This document shows, piece by piece, positions 40,987 to 53,368 of a DNA stretch of 64,000 nucleotides (position 1 is the stretch's first letter; every line of letters starts with the position of its first letter). A model generated the notes under the pieces. That model had not been told where the DNA came from and did not search any database. It was given only the letters and a program-made list of their open reading frames with translations. A program made the translations under genes and the position numbers. The DNA is from Apostichopus japonicus (taxonomy: Eukaryota; Echinodermata; Holothuroidea; Aspidochirotida; Stichopodidae): assembly GCF_037975245.1 (NCBI RefSeq), contig NC_092572.1, forward strand, positions 3,945,501 through 4,009,500, written 5' to 3'.

Positions 40987-42316
40987 GACGATGATCTTAC
41001 AGTCTCGATGCAAGGGGACTGGGGTTGAGAACGGATCAGTCGGTTCGTTGTTTGGTTTTTCGTGCCGAGATTCTTTCTGGGATGACTTTTCTTAAAAAGT
41101 ACCATATTCGAAAGGGTTCTGAGGGGTAAAAAGATGTTATTTTATAAATAAAAATAAAAATACAATGAATATAAATTTAAAAGAATATTTATATAACATA
41201 TATTACTCAATGGAGTTTTCAACGATCCTTACATATAGGAAATATTAACTATAGCAATTTGACTTATAACGTACAATAAGTACGTCGCTCATTGAAGTAT
41301 GTTAATTTTTTTTAAAGGTTCAAACTTTGGAGTTGAGTAAGAAGAGAGGATGGACCAGAGGTTGGAGCAGAGGTGAAAATGACGTCACTTCCGTTTCTAC
41401 TTGGTCAAAGACTTTTATCGACCTGTGTTGTTTTGTACCAGTTCTAGCAGTATATCCGTCCAATAAAAGACCTTCCATCAATTCAGGATATGCGATTATA
41501 TTGACATGTCATGAATTACAGCCCCATCCCTTCCCCATCATCACCACCCCCCCCCCCCATTCGCTAGGCTAGGACAACCCTCTACAATTGCTTCTGAATA
41601 TCAATTTCAGACACCTGGTAGTATTTCTGTTTTGCCTTTTTCTCCGGTACAGTTTTTTTTTTCATGCGTGATATTTACGCTCTCGCCCGTTGTTAAATTT
41701 ATGTAGCTTGAAATTAATTACCTTCCTACCTCTATCGATTATTTTCCCACAATATATTCAATTTACTAGATGTTTGACTGAGTTTTTAACCAAAAAAGAA
41801 TCTTCAAGTTGTCAAAGTCCGAGAAATGAAGATATCTGCAAGGCAATCAAAACAGGTGTCCAGTGAATTAATACATATCAATAGAAACTCTTCGACCTCA
41901 CCTAACACGTGTATACCTTAAAATAAGTTATTAATTAACTACGGTAGGTGACTTTTAAGGCCAAGGACAACAGCATCCGATTCTATGGGTTATCAAGTGT
42001 CATCAAATATGTTCAATATACACGATCTTGAAGATAACACGTGCAACTGACTTTCATCAGAATTTATTTAGGGGTACGGGGGTGGGGAAGGGGGGAGTAA
42101 CTTTTTATTATTGATAGGTTATTGTCTTTTACTTTTTAGCTGTTAATCTGTAGTATAAAGCTACAAAGCCTATATGCGTTAGGCAAGTCCTCGGTGTTCG
42201 TTGATTAGTTTTCTCTAATGATTCCCGCCTGATTACACTTGTTCTACTTAGCTAGAAATTTACATAATAAATTACATTTCTCTATTTCCTCTTATTTAAT
42301 GTGTAAAAGTAAGTTA
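40987..42316. other. Non-coding stretch, no gene recognised
   Basis: Contains TGACGTCA at 41380-41387 and a C-run at 41548-41559. The 81-codon plus frame 41327-41572 has no known domain. Confidence 0.4.
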
Positions 42317-42352
42317 GCCTGACGTTTCGATCCTAGCAGGATCTTCTTCGAA
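42317..42352 (-). ncRNA. Possible degenerate hammerhead-ribozyme-like motif (Penelope-type repeat)
   Basis: The minus strand reads TTCGAAGA, a perfect 5-bp stem GATCC-TGCTA-GGATC, then GAAAC-GTC. Hammerhead cores have CUGANGA, stem II, GAAA and cleavage after GUC. Here GAAA, GUC and stem II are present but CTGA of the first core box is altered, so it is probably inactive. Similar ribozymes occur in Penelope-like elements and retrozymes. No reverse transcriptase is adjacent. Confidence 0.3.
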
Positions 42353-44239
42353 AGCTACATGACAAGTAACAGTAACAGAAGGGACAAAAACACGCACAGA
42401 ATACAGACAGGTTAATGAGCATGATCCTCCTTATTTTATTTTGATTCCTCTTATTTAAGTGCAAAACTGAAAGTACAAACAAAATTATATTTTTGGCCAT
42501 AAACACATATGGAACGTTCACAATATTATTTCTTTCGCTCTTACCTTGTATTATTTATGTACGTAAAAATAAAATCAAGCTAACGAATAAATAATAATTA
42601 TAAATTGAGTAACAAAATATGAAAATTGCAAATGTTCATTGTTCAATTTTTTTCGCAGAATCTTCATTTTTTGCCTAATTTTGAGTGGGAAAGAATATTT
42701 ATACTTCACATAACGACTAATACGACACACATAATATTCCTCTTTATTACTTAATTCCTGCCAGACTTTCAAATCATCTTCTTTAATGATATCACGTGAG
42801 AAACGAGTTGGCATTCAAATTCTGTTTATTTGAAAATAATTCAAATTCGTTTACCTGCGGGTTCTCTTTATCGTGTGACACCCTGAACTGACAAGTTTTA
42901 ATTTCAAACTGGCTGGACTTTTTATTATTAATTTCCAGTTAGAAAGCTACAAACCGAATACCTTTTGACAGTTAAACGGTGATAAATGAATCATAATGTA
43001 ATTCTTGTCAAATTTGCGATATTATTTATGACAATCATATATTTTTGTCAAAACATGAAACACAACCACAAAGCAAAAAAAAAAAGTAACAAGTATTGCG
43101 ACATTATCATTCAAAATTGTGGAAAATATGAAATATTAAAGAGAAATATAGATCTGGAGGAGTCTTTTAATTTAATAATTGTTCAGGTGATGTATCGTTA
43201 GGCAGATGGGAAACGACATGAACTTAGCTGCCACCGCTGTGCGCCGTTCAACCTTGGTGGATATGACAACTCAATCACAAACCCACGTTGTACACGACGT
43301 TGTAAAGACGAGATTGAGTTTAGAAGGCACAAGTGTAATAACTTGTCGTAAATGGAGTCTAGTCCAATGTGTAATAACATTTTTTGTGCTGAATGTTATA
43401 AAGTCCTAATTATAATAGCATTTAGGCCTAAATGTATTAATGTCCTAAGTGTAATGATAGTTTGGAATTTATGTAATCAAGACCTAATTATCATACCTAT
43501 AGACACGTGAATGTCATAATGTCCTTGCATGTGAATAAAGCTTGAGACTATGGAACGCGAAAATGGCAACCATATTTCGTTGTCTAAACTAAGTTTTGTG
43601 CTTTCTATACTAACGTTGTTGCTGCTGTTTTACCACGTTGTTGCTCAAACTCACGTCGATGTCTTAACTTCCGTTGCCTAAACATACGTCGTTGTCTAAA
43701 CTTGCGTAGTTGCCATAGGCGCTGTTCAAAATTGCTCAACCGCGTAATGCTAACCAGAATGCAAAATGCATTGAGGTTTCGATGACTTCATTGAACTAGA
43801 TTTCTGCTTGTTAGTATAAGCAGAACTAGCTGTTACTATAGAAATGGCCCGAACCACCATTTTGATACAATATCACTATGGCATGATTAACACAGGTCAG
43901 TCTACTGTACGTGGCTATACACACCTCCACCAAAAACAATAGGGGTCCATTTTGGGGTCATTAGAGATCAAATTGTGAAAACCTTGTAAACACGATAACT
44001 CAAGAAGGGAAGGTTGGACGAATCTCATATTGAGAATGTAGTTGTGACACGTTCAGTAAAAGATTTTATTAAGGTAAAATGTCATTTGGAGTCACCAGAC
44101 GCCAAGCTGTGGAAACCTTGTTTTATAAGCTTTCGTATTTTCTATCACCCACCGCCAGCCTATCAGATATCATGTGCGTTATGCCTGATACGAATAGGAG
44201 GCTGCACGGTAAACAACTTTTAAAATGTGATAGGCTATG
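42353..44239. other. Non-coding stretch, no gene recognised
   Basis: AT-rich. Around 43600-43740 there is loose repetition of acgtcgttgtctaaac words. No frame with a known domain. Confidence 0.35.
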
Positions 44240-44505
44240 CATATACGCTGTGAATGTCGTAAATCAAGTAAAACGAGTGTCTAGACAAAGTACCAGCATA
44301 AAAATACTGCATTTTTAAACTGATGCCATTGAACCCCTTCAACATGTGTAAAGATACGCTGTGAATGTCGTAAATCAAGTAAAACGAGTGTCGAGACAAA
44401 ATGCCAGCAAAAAACACGCACTTAAACTTATTGATTTGAAACATTAAATGATGTCTGCATATTTTGTGAATGTCGGCAATCAAGTAAAACGAGTGACAGT
44501 AATAT
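44240..44505. repeat. About 110-bp tandem repeat, three copies
   Basis: The words gctgtgaatgtcgtaaatca and agtaaaacgagtg recur near 44250, 44355 and 44465. The third copy is partial (tgtgaatgtcggcaatcaag). Confidence 0.8.
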
Positions 44506-44834
44506 TACTAGAGACAAAAGTTTTCGTCCCGATCGAACACCAATTGCGTTTATTATATGACCTATACTTTTACTAGTGTAGTTGTAAAGATGCGATAGTA
44601 TCACTGCCTGTACTTTGTGAATGCTCTACAAAATATATATGGCAGATGCCATCCAGTGCCCTAGCTTCGCTGTTTTAAGGTGCAAATACCAGACTCGGGC
44701 AACTTGCACCAACACATGAACAAAATCAGCATCGTTACACCAAACAAGTCCCTTCCTGAGGTACATATTGCTGTTTATTCAGTATATTAATATTAACAAA
44801 AATATTTAACATGAGAACGACTGGGTGGATCCCG
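44506..44834. other. Non-coding stretch, no gene recognised
   Basis: No coding or structural signal seen. Confidence 0.3.
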
Positions 44835-45235
44835 CTGGACTCAGCTCCGAGGCAAGTCCAGCTACAGCCTGGTCCCAGCCAAGTCCTAGTCCAGTGCAAC
44901 CGGGTCCGGACCAAGTCCTAGTCCAGTAGAACCGGGTCCCAGCCAAGACCTAGTCCAGTGCAACCGGGTCCGGGCCAAGTCCTAGTCCAGTAGAACCGGG
45001 TCCCAGCCAAGTCCAGGTCCAGTAGAACCGGGTCCCAGCCAAGACCTAGTCCAGTACTACCGGGTCTGAGCCAAGTCCTATAGTCAAGTAGAACCGGGTC
45101 CCAGCCAAGTCCAGGTCCAGTAGAACCGGGTCCCAGCCAAGACCTAGTCCAGTACTACCGGGTCTGAGCCAAGTCCTAGTCAAGTAGAACCGGGTCACAG
45201 CCAAGTCCAAGTTAAGTTGAACCTGGTCTGAGTCA
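44835..45235. repeat. About 37-bp GC-rich minisatellite, about 11 copies
   Basis: Units contain gtagaaccgggtcccagcca and agtcctagtcca variants. The array shows higher-order doubling: a block of about 70-110 bp recurs with small changes. It degrades at its right end. The Leu/Asp-rich minus frame 45046-45327 derives from it. Confidence 0.88.
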
Positions 45236-45654
45236 AATCCGATTCTCGAGTTACGTAGACACGAGTTACGGGAAATCAAACTTGCATAACATGTATTACG
45301 TACTTGCATTGCATACTTAGATAGCATAACAATGTTTGTTTTTTTTTACTACATGTTATGTGGACGCTGTGTAGCGAAACAGTTGCCAAAAGATGTAGAA
45401 CTGTTTTGATTTCTCCTCCTAAGACTTTGACAGATGGCCAATTTAATATAGGAAATTCATTTACCTGGCAAATTTTGACAATCAAAGCCGCGTAGGCGCC
45501 CGACGGCAAAGGAGTGGGTGTTTATATACGGTGTTTAAGTATCTTATCACATCTTATCACTTGATTGATATCTCTTGTTTATATTTATACCTAAACAGTA
45601 TTATTTAAAGTTTTGTCACTTGTATTTTGTATAGTAATATCAAGATATAAACAA

Positions 45655-45830
45655 TTATTCTAAGTCACATGACTGATGACGTCATCATAATTGATTAGCA
45701 TAATTTGTTTATGTTTAAAATGAAAAACAAATCACGTTTCCAGTTGTATGTCGTAAACTGTTGTAAGCAATCTCTGTAAGCCACGTGATTATGACGTCAC
45801 CTCATTAGCATGTCTTGTTAGCATATAGCG
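45655..45830. promoter_or_regulatory. Duplicated E-box/CRE composite sites
   Basis: CACATG-5 bp-TGACGTCA at 45666-45684 and CACGTG-4 bp-TGACGTCA at 45782-45799 lie in two related segments about 115 bp apart that also share a downstream attagca word. In the first, the CRE sits in a 14-bp palindrome TGATGACGTCATCA. TGACGTCA binds CREB/ATF-type bZIP factors and CACGTG binds bHLH-ZIP factors in known animals. Regulatory function here is inference; no nearby gene is identified. Confidence 0.45.
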
Positions 45831-47171
45831 TTAGAATATTTTCCAAGTTTGAGAGCAACTTACAAATTTATAATATTGAAACGAAAATGTTATAGCACTA
45901 AGGAAATAACATTTATGAAACTTTTTTTAACAGTTAACACATTAGGTACAATTTTTAACAGCTAATACATTAGGTACAATTATCGCAAACGATTCCCCGT
46001 GACGTCATGAGGAATATTCTCTAAAAACCACTTCAAGATGGGTTAAAAATGAAAACGGCTGCAAAAGAACCATAGCACAGAGAAATTTAGGGACATGAGG
46101 AAGACTCATGACGGAGAGATTAATCTATTAATCTAATTTTCATAGATTTGTGCAAAACCGACAAATTATCGGCCTGAAATTAAGCCTAATGTCTTCATTC
46201 TGTTGTTATGATTTGGAGTTAAACAACATCAGAATTCTTTATAAAACTAGTTTTTGAAAACGTTAGTCTATGCGACTAAGATACCAGCACTTGTAAGGCA
46301 TCATAAAGAAGATGTATACACATTAAGACTTCTCCTTCCTGTACCCCTCAATTAACCTTTATTTCCTTTTCAAAAGCCCCTCCCCCTTCCCCTCCCCCTT
46401 CTTCCACACATCAGATATCTCTTATAATTAGATAACACTTATATGATAATAATAGAGTTACTTGCAACACCGATGGTACACCAACGGAGCAGAACAATAC
46501 ATTTCAGAGACACATGTGAAACATCTAGGGAATAGGGCATCGTGACAGGTGACATTCACGCCATGTTAGATATCCTCAAATTATTTTACCAAAGAAAATA
46601 TAAAATAAAAAAAACAGTCCAACACAAAGCTTTGGCAGTTCTGCCTTAAACACATTACAGAGTTTAATTCCCCATCGCGCACTGCGGTAAGGTAGTTGGT
46701 TTAATTGTTATCTTATTTAAAGTAATACTTGGTAAGTTTCGTAAAATTAATGTCGTCTATACTCAAAACGTAATTAATAGGCCCCAGTAAGCATTGTGTT
46801 ATAATAAACACTAACTAGCCAATCTTTAACTCTTCAATCGTGCTTTTTTTTTTTATATTTCGGTTTTTGTGTAGTACATAATCAAACAATCATAACGATA
46901 TCATTTGTTTCCCAAAGTTTCGCAGAGATATGAAATGTGCAGAAAATATGACGTCACTGTAATCCACCTGGACGGCAAAAATAACGTCATATCAACTTCT
47001 TTCTTTTGTTTAAAATCGTGAAAATAACAACTTTGCTACTTACAATTATCAACTGACTAATCCAATGGATAACCGATAACATGGATGAATGAATTAAACC
47101 ATTAATCAAAACATGGATTAATTAATAACTTGCTAATCTGGACAAATTACGGTCGTGGCGTCATGCAATTC

Positions 47172-47175
<4 letters not shown>
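45831..47175. other. Non-coding stretch containing CREs
   Basis: No gene. TGACGTCA at 46000-46007 and 46949-46956; a C-rich run at 46375-46402. Short direct repeat acattaggtacaattttaac/acattaggtacaattatcg near 45940-45980. Confidence 0.4.
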
Positions 47176-47262
<87 letters not shown>

Positions 47263-47276
47263 GTATATATAGATAT

Positions 47277-47317
<41 letters not shown>

Positions 47318-47352
47318 TAGATAGATAGATATATAGATATATAGATATATAA
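47176..47352. repeat. (TA)n/(GATA)n compound microsatellite
   Basis: Pure TA then tatatgtatatgtatatataga, more TA, then gatagatagata and atatagatat words. Confidence 0.95.
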
Positions 47353-48961
47353 ATAATAGCTTGGTCAGAAAGAAGTTACAATCCAAAAGGTAAACAAAAC
47401 AAAGTTGTAAGAATGTTGACCTTATAGACACATAGACGAGACACCCCCGAAATAGCGATCATAACAACCAGTAAAGTGTGTAGAAAGATTGTGCGATATT
47501 TAACGAATGACGTCACTGAATGACGTTATTTTCAAACTACTTATCGCGAAACAGGTACATGTTACTACCTAATACTATGTACACTGTATTTAGTGCATGT
47601 TATGGCTATTCAATCTTCGTCCTAGTTAATCTATATCGTTTTGATTGGACAATCATGTTTCAACCACAATTTGAGACAGATGCCATAGTTATGGTCCTAC
47701 AGACAGAAAGGTCACAACTATACCTTTGTTGAATGTTTTTAACATTAAAAGCAAATATTATGGTGCAAAAGACGGGAACAAACACTTAGTAGTTCGACAT
47801 TTATATATAGAAATAAGTTCACATTTGTAGCTTCACAAATGTTGATGATTCGTGATCAACAAAATACGTCAATCACAAACGTTTCTTTTGTCAGGAAGAA
47901 AATTGCTTCATCACGCCTCTTAGTAGACACTGATTAATAATTCTGTCTTAATGGTGTTTCATGCTTTGCTCAATGATCTGAAAATTGAACATTTGGAAAC
48001 AAAATTTTGGAATGATTTTCCATAATAATTACCTTATAATAGTATTTTGCTTTATTTTTTATATATTTTTATGGTGTTATCACAGAAACATTTTTACTCT
48101 ACCTTAAATCATTTATCATCTGTTAACGTAGACTGGGCTTTCTTATAGCAAAATTGATTTTAATATGAAACCATTAGGTCTCTCAAATTTCTTAAATTTG
48201 GTTTAATTTTATACAAATTCTGTTTTAACTTTTAAGTGACTTTCTCCGTTTTGCCGTTTTTGCGTCGGTAATTCTCTTTCCAAGGAATTGTGAGCGTAAA
48301 ATATATGAAATAAATGTTTGACTTTATACCTCTGGAATACAGTGTTACCCTATAACGCACTCTTCAAAAGATAAATTGAATTTCAAAACTTCTCCTTTGG
48401 GATAAATACTTGCAGATATAATTCGCCTGATTTTGCCTATAAAAATCGGGACGGAAGTTCTCTCTGTTGTCGTATGAAATTTAATGTTAGTGGTACTAAG
48501 TTCACATAATAATATAGGCTCTCATAATGCTTACGTGTTTATAGCCATGATAAAATGTTGATTTCCCGCTTTTGGCTGTGCAGCCGTGACAACCAATGTG
48601 TGATCGTCAGACGGCTGAATTGTTGATGGGTATGCAGATATGTGTTGTCGGATTTTCAGCTATTTTTAGGCGGGATCTGCTTGTTTTTTGAATATAAGAA
48701 AAGCATAACAAGCCGGCCGTTGGTAGATTACAGGAATTTCAAGTAGGCATTAAATGGAATATATTGTTGACATGAAAGCCTATATCTGCAAGCATAAGGA
48801 CTTAAATGGAATCAATGTTGGGATTACATTTCGAATATAATAAGGCATATTGTTTACTAAAATGGAAATTGGATATAAAGGCTTTAACAAATACATGTAT
48901 ACTGGAGTATAGAAACTCAATGTATAGGTACGTAAACTGAAATACGTACAGGCATGAACTC
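47353..48961. other. Non-coding stretch, no gene recognised
   Basis: It includes TGACGTCA at 47508-47515 followed by tgacgtta at 47520. No recognised protein frame. Confidence 0.4.
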
Positions 48962-50100
48962 ACCTATTAAAGGACATTAGTATAGGACATTAAAGCAGGA
49001 CATTAAAGTCTAGGACATTAAAGGGCATTAACGCAGGACATTAACGTAGGACTTTAAAGTAGGACATTAACGTAGGACACTAAAGGACATTAAAGTAGGA
49101 CATTAAAGGAGAACATAAAAGTAGGACATTAAAGCAGGACATTTAAAGTAGGACATTAAAGTAGGAGATTACAGTAGGATATTAAAGTAGGACAGTAAAG
49201 TAGGTTATTCAAGTAGGATATTTAAGTATGACATTTAAGGTAGGAGATTAACGTAGGACATTAAAGTAGGACATTAAAGGACATTAGTAGTGACCCTTAA
49301 TTTTGATTCCTGTGTTATAAATAAACTTAAATGTTTCCAAAGGTATACCTTACTATCAGAAATATGTTTTTGGCGTCAATCTGGAAATTTAGTGGACAAT
49401 ATTAATGGAATCGACGCAAGATATTAATGGAATTCGGACAAGCATTAATTCCACTATGAACGGGCTTCGGGTTTCATAAAACAAGTATAGGCCATTAAAG
49501 GAGCACATTAAAGTAGGGCATTAAAGGACATTAACATAGGACATTAATGTAGGACATTAAAGTATAGGATATTAAAAGAGGACATAAAAGTAGGGCTTTA
49601 AAAGGACATTAACGTAGGACATTAAAGTAGGACATTAGAGTATAGGACATTAAAGTAGGACATTAAAGTATTAAAGTAGGACATTAAAGTAGGACATTAA
49701 AGGACATTAAAGTATAGGACATTAAAGTAGGACATTAAAGTAGGGCATTAAAGGACATTAACATAGGACATTAATGTAGGACATTAAAGTATAGGATATT
49801 AAAAGAGGACATAAAAGTAGGGCTTTAAAAGGACATTAACGTAGGACATTAAAGTAGGACATTAGAGTATAGGACATTAAAGTAGGACATTAAAGTATTA
49901 AAGTAGGACATTAAAGTAGGACATTAAAGGACATTAAAGTATAGGACATTAAGTAGGACATTAAAGTAGGGCATTAAAGGACATTAACATAGGACATTGA
50001 AGTAGGACATTAAAGTAGAGCATTAAAGGACATTAAAGTATAGGACATTAAAATAGGACATTAAAGTAGGACATTAAAGGACATGAGTAGTGACCCTTAA
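48962..50100. repeat. aggacattaaagt-based tandem array with higher-order duplications
   Basis: The basic word (t)aggacattaaagt of about 13 bp repeats with variants throughout. A block of roughly 245 bp starting near 49490 recurs near 49735. The array is split by a unique segment, 49281-49490, which recurs just after the array at 50087-50285. Confidence 0.92.
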
Positions 50101-50285
50101 TTTTGACTATGTGTTATAAATTAACTTAAAAGTTTTCAAATGAACCTTACTGTCAGAAACATGTTTTTGGCGTCAATCTGGGCATTTAGTGGACAATATT
50201 AATGGAATCGACGCGAGATATTAATAGAATTCGGACAAGCATTAATTCCACTATAAACGGGCTTCGGGTTTCATAAAACAAGTCA
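50087..50285. repeat. Second copy of the unique segment flanking the 13-bp array
   Basis: Shares with 49281-49490 the words gtagtgacccttaattttga, tgtttttggcgtcaatctgg, ggacaatattaatggaatcg and cgggcttcgggtttcataaa. The pair brackets about 800 bp of array, so the larger unit is array plus this segment. Confidence 0.88.
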
Positions 50286-50738
50286 ATATAACGCGCGCAT
50301 TTATCGGATGCTATGTTTAATATATACCGCACTTGAATATTCACGTCGTCTGCACCCGCTCAGAAGAATTGTGTCATTTGCTTTAAAAAAACAATGTTTC
50401 CTGTTTTTATGTTTTATCCTGTGTCAGGCCTCTTATGTAAACGTCAGATGATGGAGTGCGCCATTAGGAAAGATCAGAAATCTAATTTGGTACAATAAGG
50501 AATCACGACTTACGCTTAGTATCTATTATTTTTAAATCGTCATGAAATGTTTACATTGTTTGCTGCCTTTTAAGGTCAGTTCAAAGAATTGAGTTTGCTT
50601 GTTTGCCTTGCAACATAGTTGGAAGACCGCTCTCATTAGATAAGCAAATAAACTTCTTTCATTTCTCCGTGCAACTCATTTTCACAACAACATTATATAT
50701 ATGGTCTTATATAATTGTTTCTATATATATATATATAT
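50286..50738. other. Non-coding stretch before the LINE
   Basis: No coding signal. It ends in a short (TA)n at 50722-50739 into which the LINE joins. Confidence 0.4.
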
Positions 50739-52609
50739 ACTGTTGTAAAGTCATTGTGTAATAAAAAGCAAGTTGTTTCTTATCCGCCACACCAGAATAC
50801 TATGGAACTTGTTAATGACTTCGGACAATTTTTTATATCTAAAATTGATAAAATTAATGCAAACATTGATTCCATTGCTACTGGTGCTTTTGAACCTTAT
50901 GTTCGACAGCATTTTCAATCGAAGTTGACTGGGTTCAAGCCACTTTCTAACGATGAAGTTCGCACAATTATCAAATCCTCCAACACGGCTACCTGCAATC
51001 TTGACCCTATACCCGCTTGGTTACTTAGAAAGTGTCTTGATCCCCTTTTGCCTGTATTGACTACCATGATAAATCTTTCACTTAAAGATGGTAATGTTCC
51101 TGACAAATGGAAGATTGCTACCGTTACTCCATTGTTAAAGAAAGCAGGTTTGGACCCTATCTATTCTAATTATAGACCAATAAGTAATTTGAGCTATGTT
51201 TCCAAGTTAGTTGAACGAGCTGTAGTTAATGAGATTGTCTCACATTGTTCATCACATGCTCCTTTTCCTGATTGCCAATCTGCGTACAGGCAAAATCACT
51301 CTACAGAAACTGCACTTATGAAAATACATAGTGATATATTGATGAATATGGACCAACAACAATGCACTCTTTTAATCCTGTTGGATTTGAGTGCAGCGTT
51401 CGATACTGTTAACCATGATATTCTGATGAACATATTGCGTACCCAATTTGGCATTGTTAATAATGCACAAAAATGGATTGGTAATTATCTGTCTTTCAGA
51501 AAACAGCATGTATCTATAGAAAATATCTCATCGAAAGATTTTTCTTTGAATTGTGGTGTACCACAGGGCAGCTGTCTCGGTCCTGTTCTTTTTCTTTGTT
51601 ATGTTTCTCAGTTGTTTGCCATTGTCTCTAAACACCTTCCTAACGCACATAGTTATGCTGATGATACACAGTTATATTTATCTTTCAATGCTGGTTCTCT
51701 GTTATCTGAGGAACGGGCTGTTCTGGCAATGCAATCACTTATATTCGAAATAAGACATTGGATGATCAGTAAAAGGCTAATGATCAATGATTCCAAGACT
51801 GAGTTTCTCTTAATTGGTACTCGTCAACAAGTTGCTAAGACTCGGGTTCAGATGATAAAGGTAGGTAACGTGGATATTAAGCCATGTGATAGTGCAAAAA
51901 ATCTTGGGGTTCATCTTGACAGCAACATGTCAATGGACATTCATATTGGAAAAGTTTGCTCAAGGGCACACCATGGACTCTATAATATTCGTCAGATCAG
52001 AAAATTCCTGGATGAGGATTGTACTAAAACTCTTATTAATGCTTTTGTAATAAGTCACATTGACTACTGTAATGCACTCTTGATTGGTTTACCTGATTAT
52101 AAGCTTCGTAGAGTTCAAATGGTACTTAATGGAGCGGCTCGGTTGATTTACGCTCTTCCTAAATTTTGTCACATTACTTTTACTTTACAATCTCTTCATT
52201 GGTTACCTGTACAGCAACGCATTGAATTTAAACTAATCTTGCAAGTATTTAAATGTTTAAAAGGTCTTGCACCTAAGTATTTATGTGATATGATCTTGGT
52301 GAAGTCTAGTTCTTACTCTTTGCGCTCACATTCTCAAATCACCCTGCATGTTTCTCGTATCAATCATAATACGTTAGGCAATAGGGCTTTTGCCTACAAA
52401 GGACCTCGGTTGTGGAATTCACTTCCGGTGGAATTGATGTGTATCGACTTCTTGACCCTGGATGCTTTCAAGATAAAGCTAAAAACGCATCTGTTTAAGC
52501 TTGCTTATTTTGATTGACCCGACTGGTTGGCATTTTCCTTGTTAAGCGCCTTTGAATGTTTTGTACAAAATTAGCGCTATATAAATGCATATATTATTAT
52601 TATTAGTAT

Positions 52610-52610
<1 letters not shown>
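50739..52610 (+). mobile_element. 5'-truncated CR1/L2-like LINE with intact reverse transcriptase
   Basis: The insert begins at the end of a short (TA)n, runs through the ORF2 fragment to the stop at 52517, and ends in a 3' tail with aagcgcctttgaatgt and tagcgctatataaatgc, then attattattattag. That tail style and the protein place it in the CR1/L2 group. The endonuclease domain is absent. A long imperfect (TA)n starts at 52615, so both flanks are TA repeats. Confidence 0.9.
50745..52517 (+). CDS. LINE ORF2 fragment: reverse transcriptase and C-terminal domain
   Basis: Uninterrupted frame of about 590 residues (numbered from the upstream in-frame ATG at 50715, which lies in the TA repeat and is not a real start). 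RT motifs: NYRPISNLS (152-160), QSAYRQNHSTETAL (188-201), motif A LDLSAAFDTV (223-232), motif B GVPQGSCLGPVLF (281-293), catalytic YADD (314-317), then HWLPVQQRI (495-503) and the conserved C-terminal LWNSLPVEL (566-574) and KTHLF tail. Full ORF2 in this group also has an N-terminal AP endonuclease, lost here by 5' truncation. The lack of stops or frameshifts implies a recent insertion. It is not able to move by itself. Confidence 0.92.
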   Translation, partial: VKSLCNKKQVVSYPPHQNTMELVNDFGQFFISKIDKINANIDSIATGAFEPYVRQHFQSKLTGFKPLSNDEVRTIIKSSNTATCNLDPIPAWLLRKCLDPLLPVLTTMINLSLKDGNVPDKWKIATVTPLLKKAGLDPIYSNYRPISNLSYVSKLVERAVVNEIVSHCSSHAPFPDCQSAYRQNHSTETALMKIHSDILMNMDQQQCTLLILLDLSAAFDTVNHDILMNILRTQFGIVNNAQKWIGNYLSFRKQHVSIENISSKDFSLNCGVPQGSCLGPVLFLCYVSQLFAIVSKHLPNAHSYADDTQLYLSFNAGSLLSEERAVLAMQSLIFEIRHWMISKRLMINDSKTEFLLIGTRQQVAKTRVQMIKVGNVDIKPCDSAKNLGVHLDSNMSMDIHIGKVCSRAHHGLYNIRQIRKFLDEDCTKTLINAFVISHIDYCNALLIGLPDYKLRRVQMVLNGAARLIYALPKFCHITFTLQSLHWLPVQQRIEFKLILQVFKCLKGLAPKYLCDMILVKSSSYSLRSHSQITLHVSRINHNTLGNRAFAYKGPRLWNSLPVELMCIDFLTLDAFKIKLKTHLFKLAYFD

Positions 52611-52844
<234 letters not shown>

Positions 52845-53133
52845 AGGAAAGGTCAGCTTCATACGTAAATGGCTGTCCTATTTTTACTTCTCATGTGTAT
52901 CCCCGCCTTATCTTTCTATCTCTTTTTGTCAAATTCTTCCATGTTTTGTCACCAACTCTCACACCCACAACTTTACGTCTGTTTCGGAGAAAATAATTAA
53001 CAAAAAAACAAATAATAATAATCTTTCGTATCATCACTTCCGTGTCAGCTAAACTGACAATTGAAATTAAACCCCGCTGAACACATATCTCCTGTTTTAC
53101 ACGCCGGAAAAACTCCCTTGCGATTTCAAGCTG

Positions 53134-53158
53134 TGACGTCAATGTCACGTGTTATAAA
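53134..53158 (+). promoter_or_regulatory. Possible promoter: CRE, E-box, TATA-like box
   Basis: TGACGTCA at 53134-53141, CACGTG at 53146-53151 and TTATAAA at 53152-53158 lie within 25 bp, in promoter order for plus-strand transcription. A start site would be expected about 25-30 bp downstream. Confidence 0.45.
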
Positions 53159-53184
53159 CTACGGCCAATATTTGCCGCAGTGTT

Positions 53185-53368
53185 TGAGCAGAATTTCTTG
53201 AAGCGGCGATTTCTGAGGGCGAAGATTTATTGTATATATTTCTACGTAAGTTGCCAGCTATTTTTGTCTGCGTTGAGAGTTATTTAAAGCCAGTCGTTGT
53301 TGGGGAACCTAGCGTATTAATCATTCGAGAATCATCATCGTGGTATTTCTGTTTATACTAAAATAAAG
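53185..53368 (+). other. Possible untranslated first exon
   Basis: Sequence locally richer in GC and CpG than its surroundings, downstream of the TATA-like box and ending at a good donor AATAAAG|GTAGGTTT (53368/53369). No coding exon was recognised downstream in the window, so the gene would lie beyond 64 kb, or this is not an exon. Confidence 0.3.

Noticed and set aside
45046-45327. 93-codon minus frame rich in Leu, Asp and Thr
   Set aside because: It is generated by the roughly 37-bp minisatellite. Residue periodicity follows the DNA repeat.
50715-50744. ATG at 50715 as the true start of the reverse transcriptase protein
   Set aside because: It lies in the flanking TA repeat (MFLYIYIY). 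Homology to LINE ORF2 begins only after it, so the frame is an accidental extension of a 5'-truncated element.
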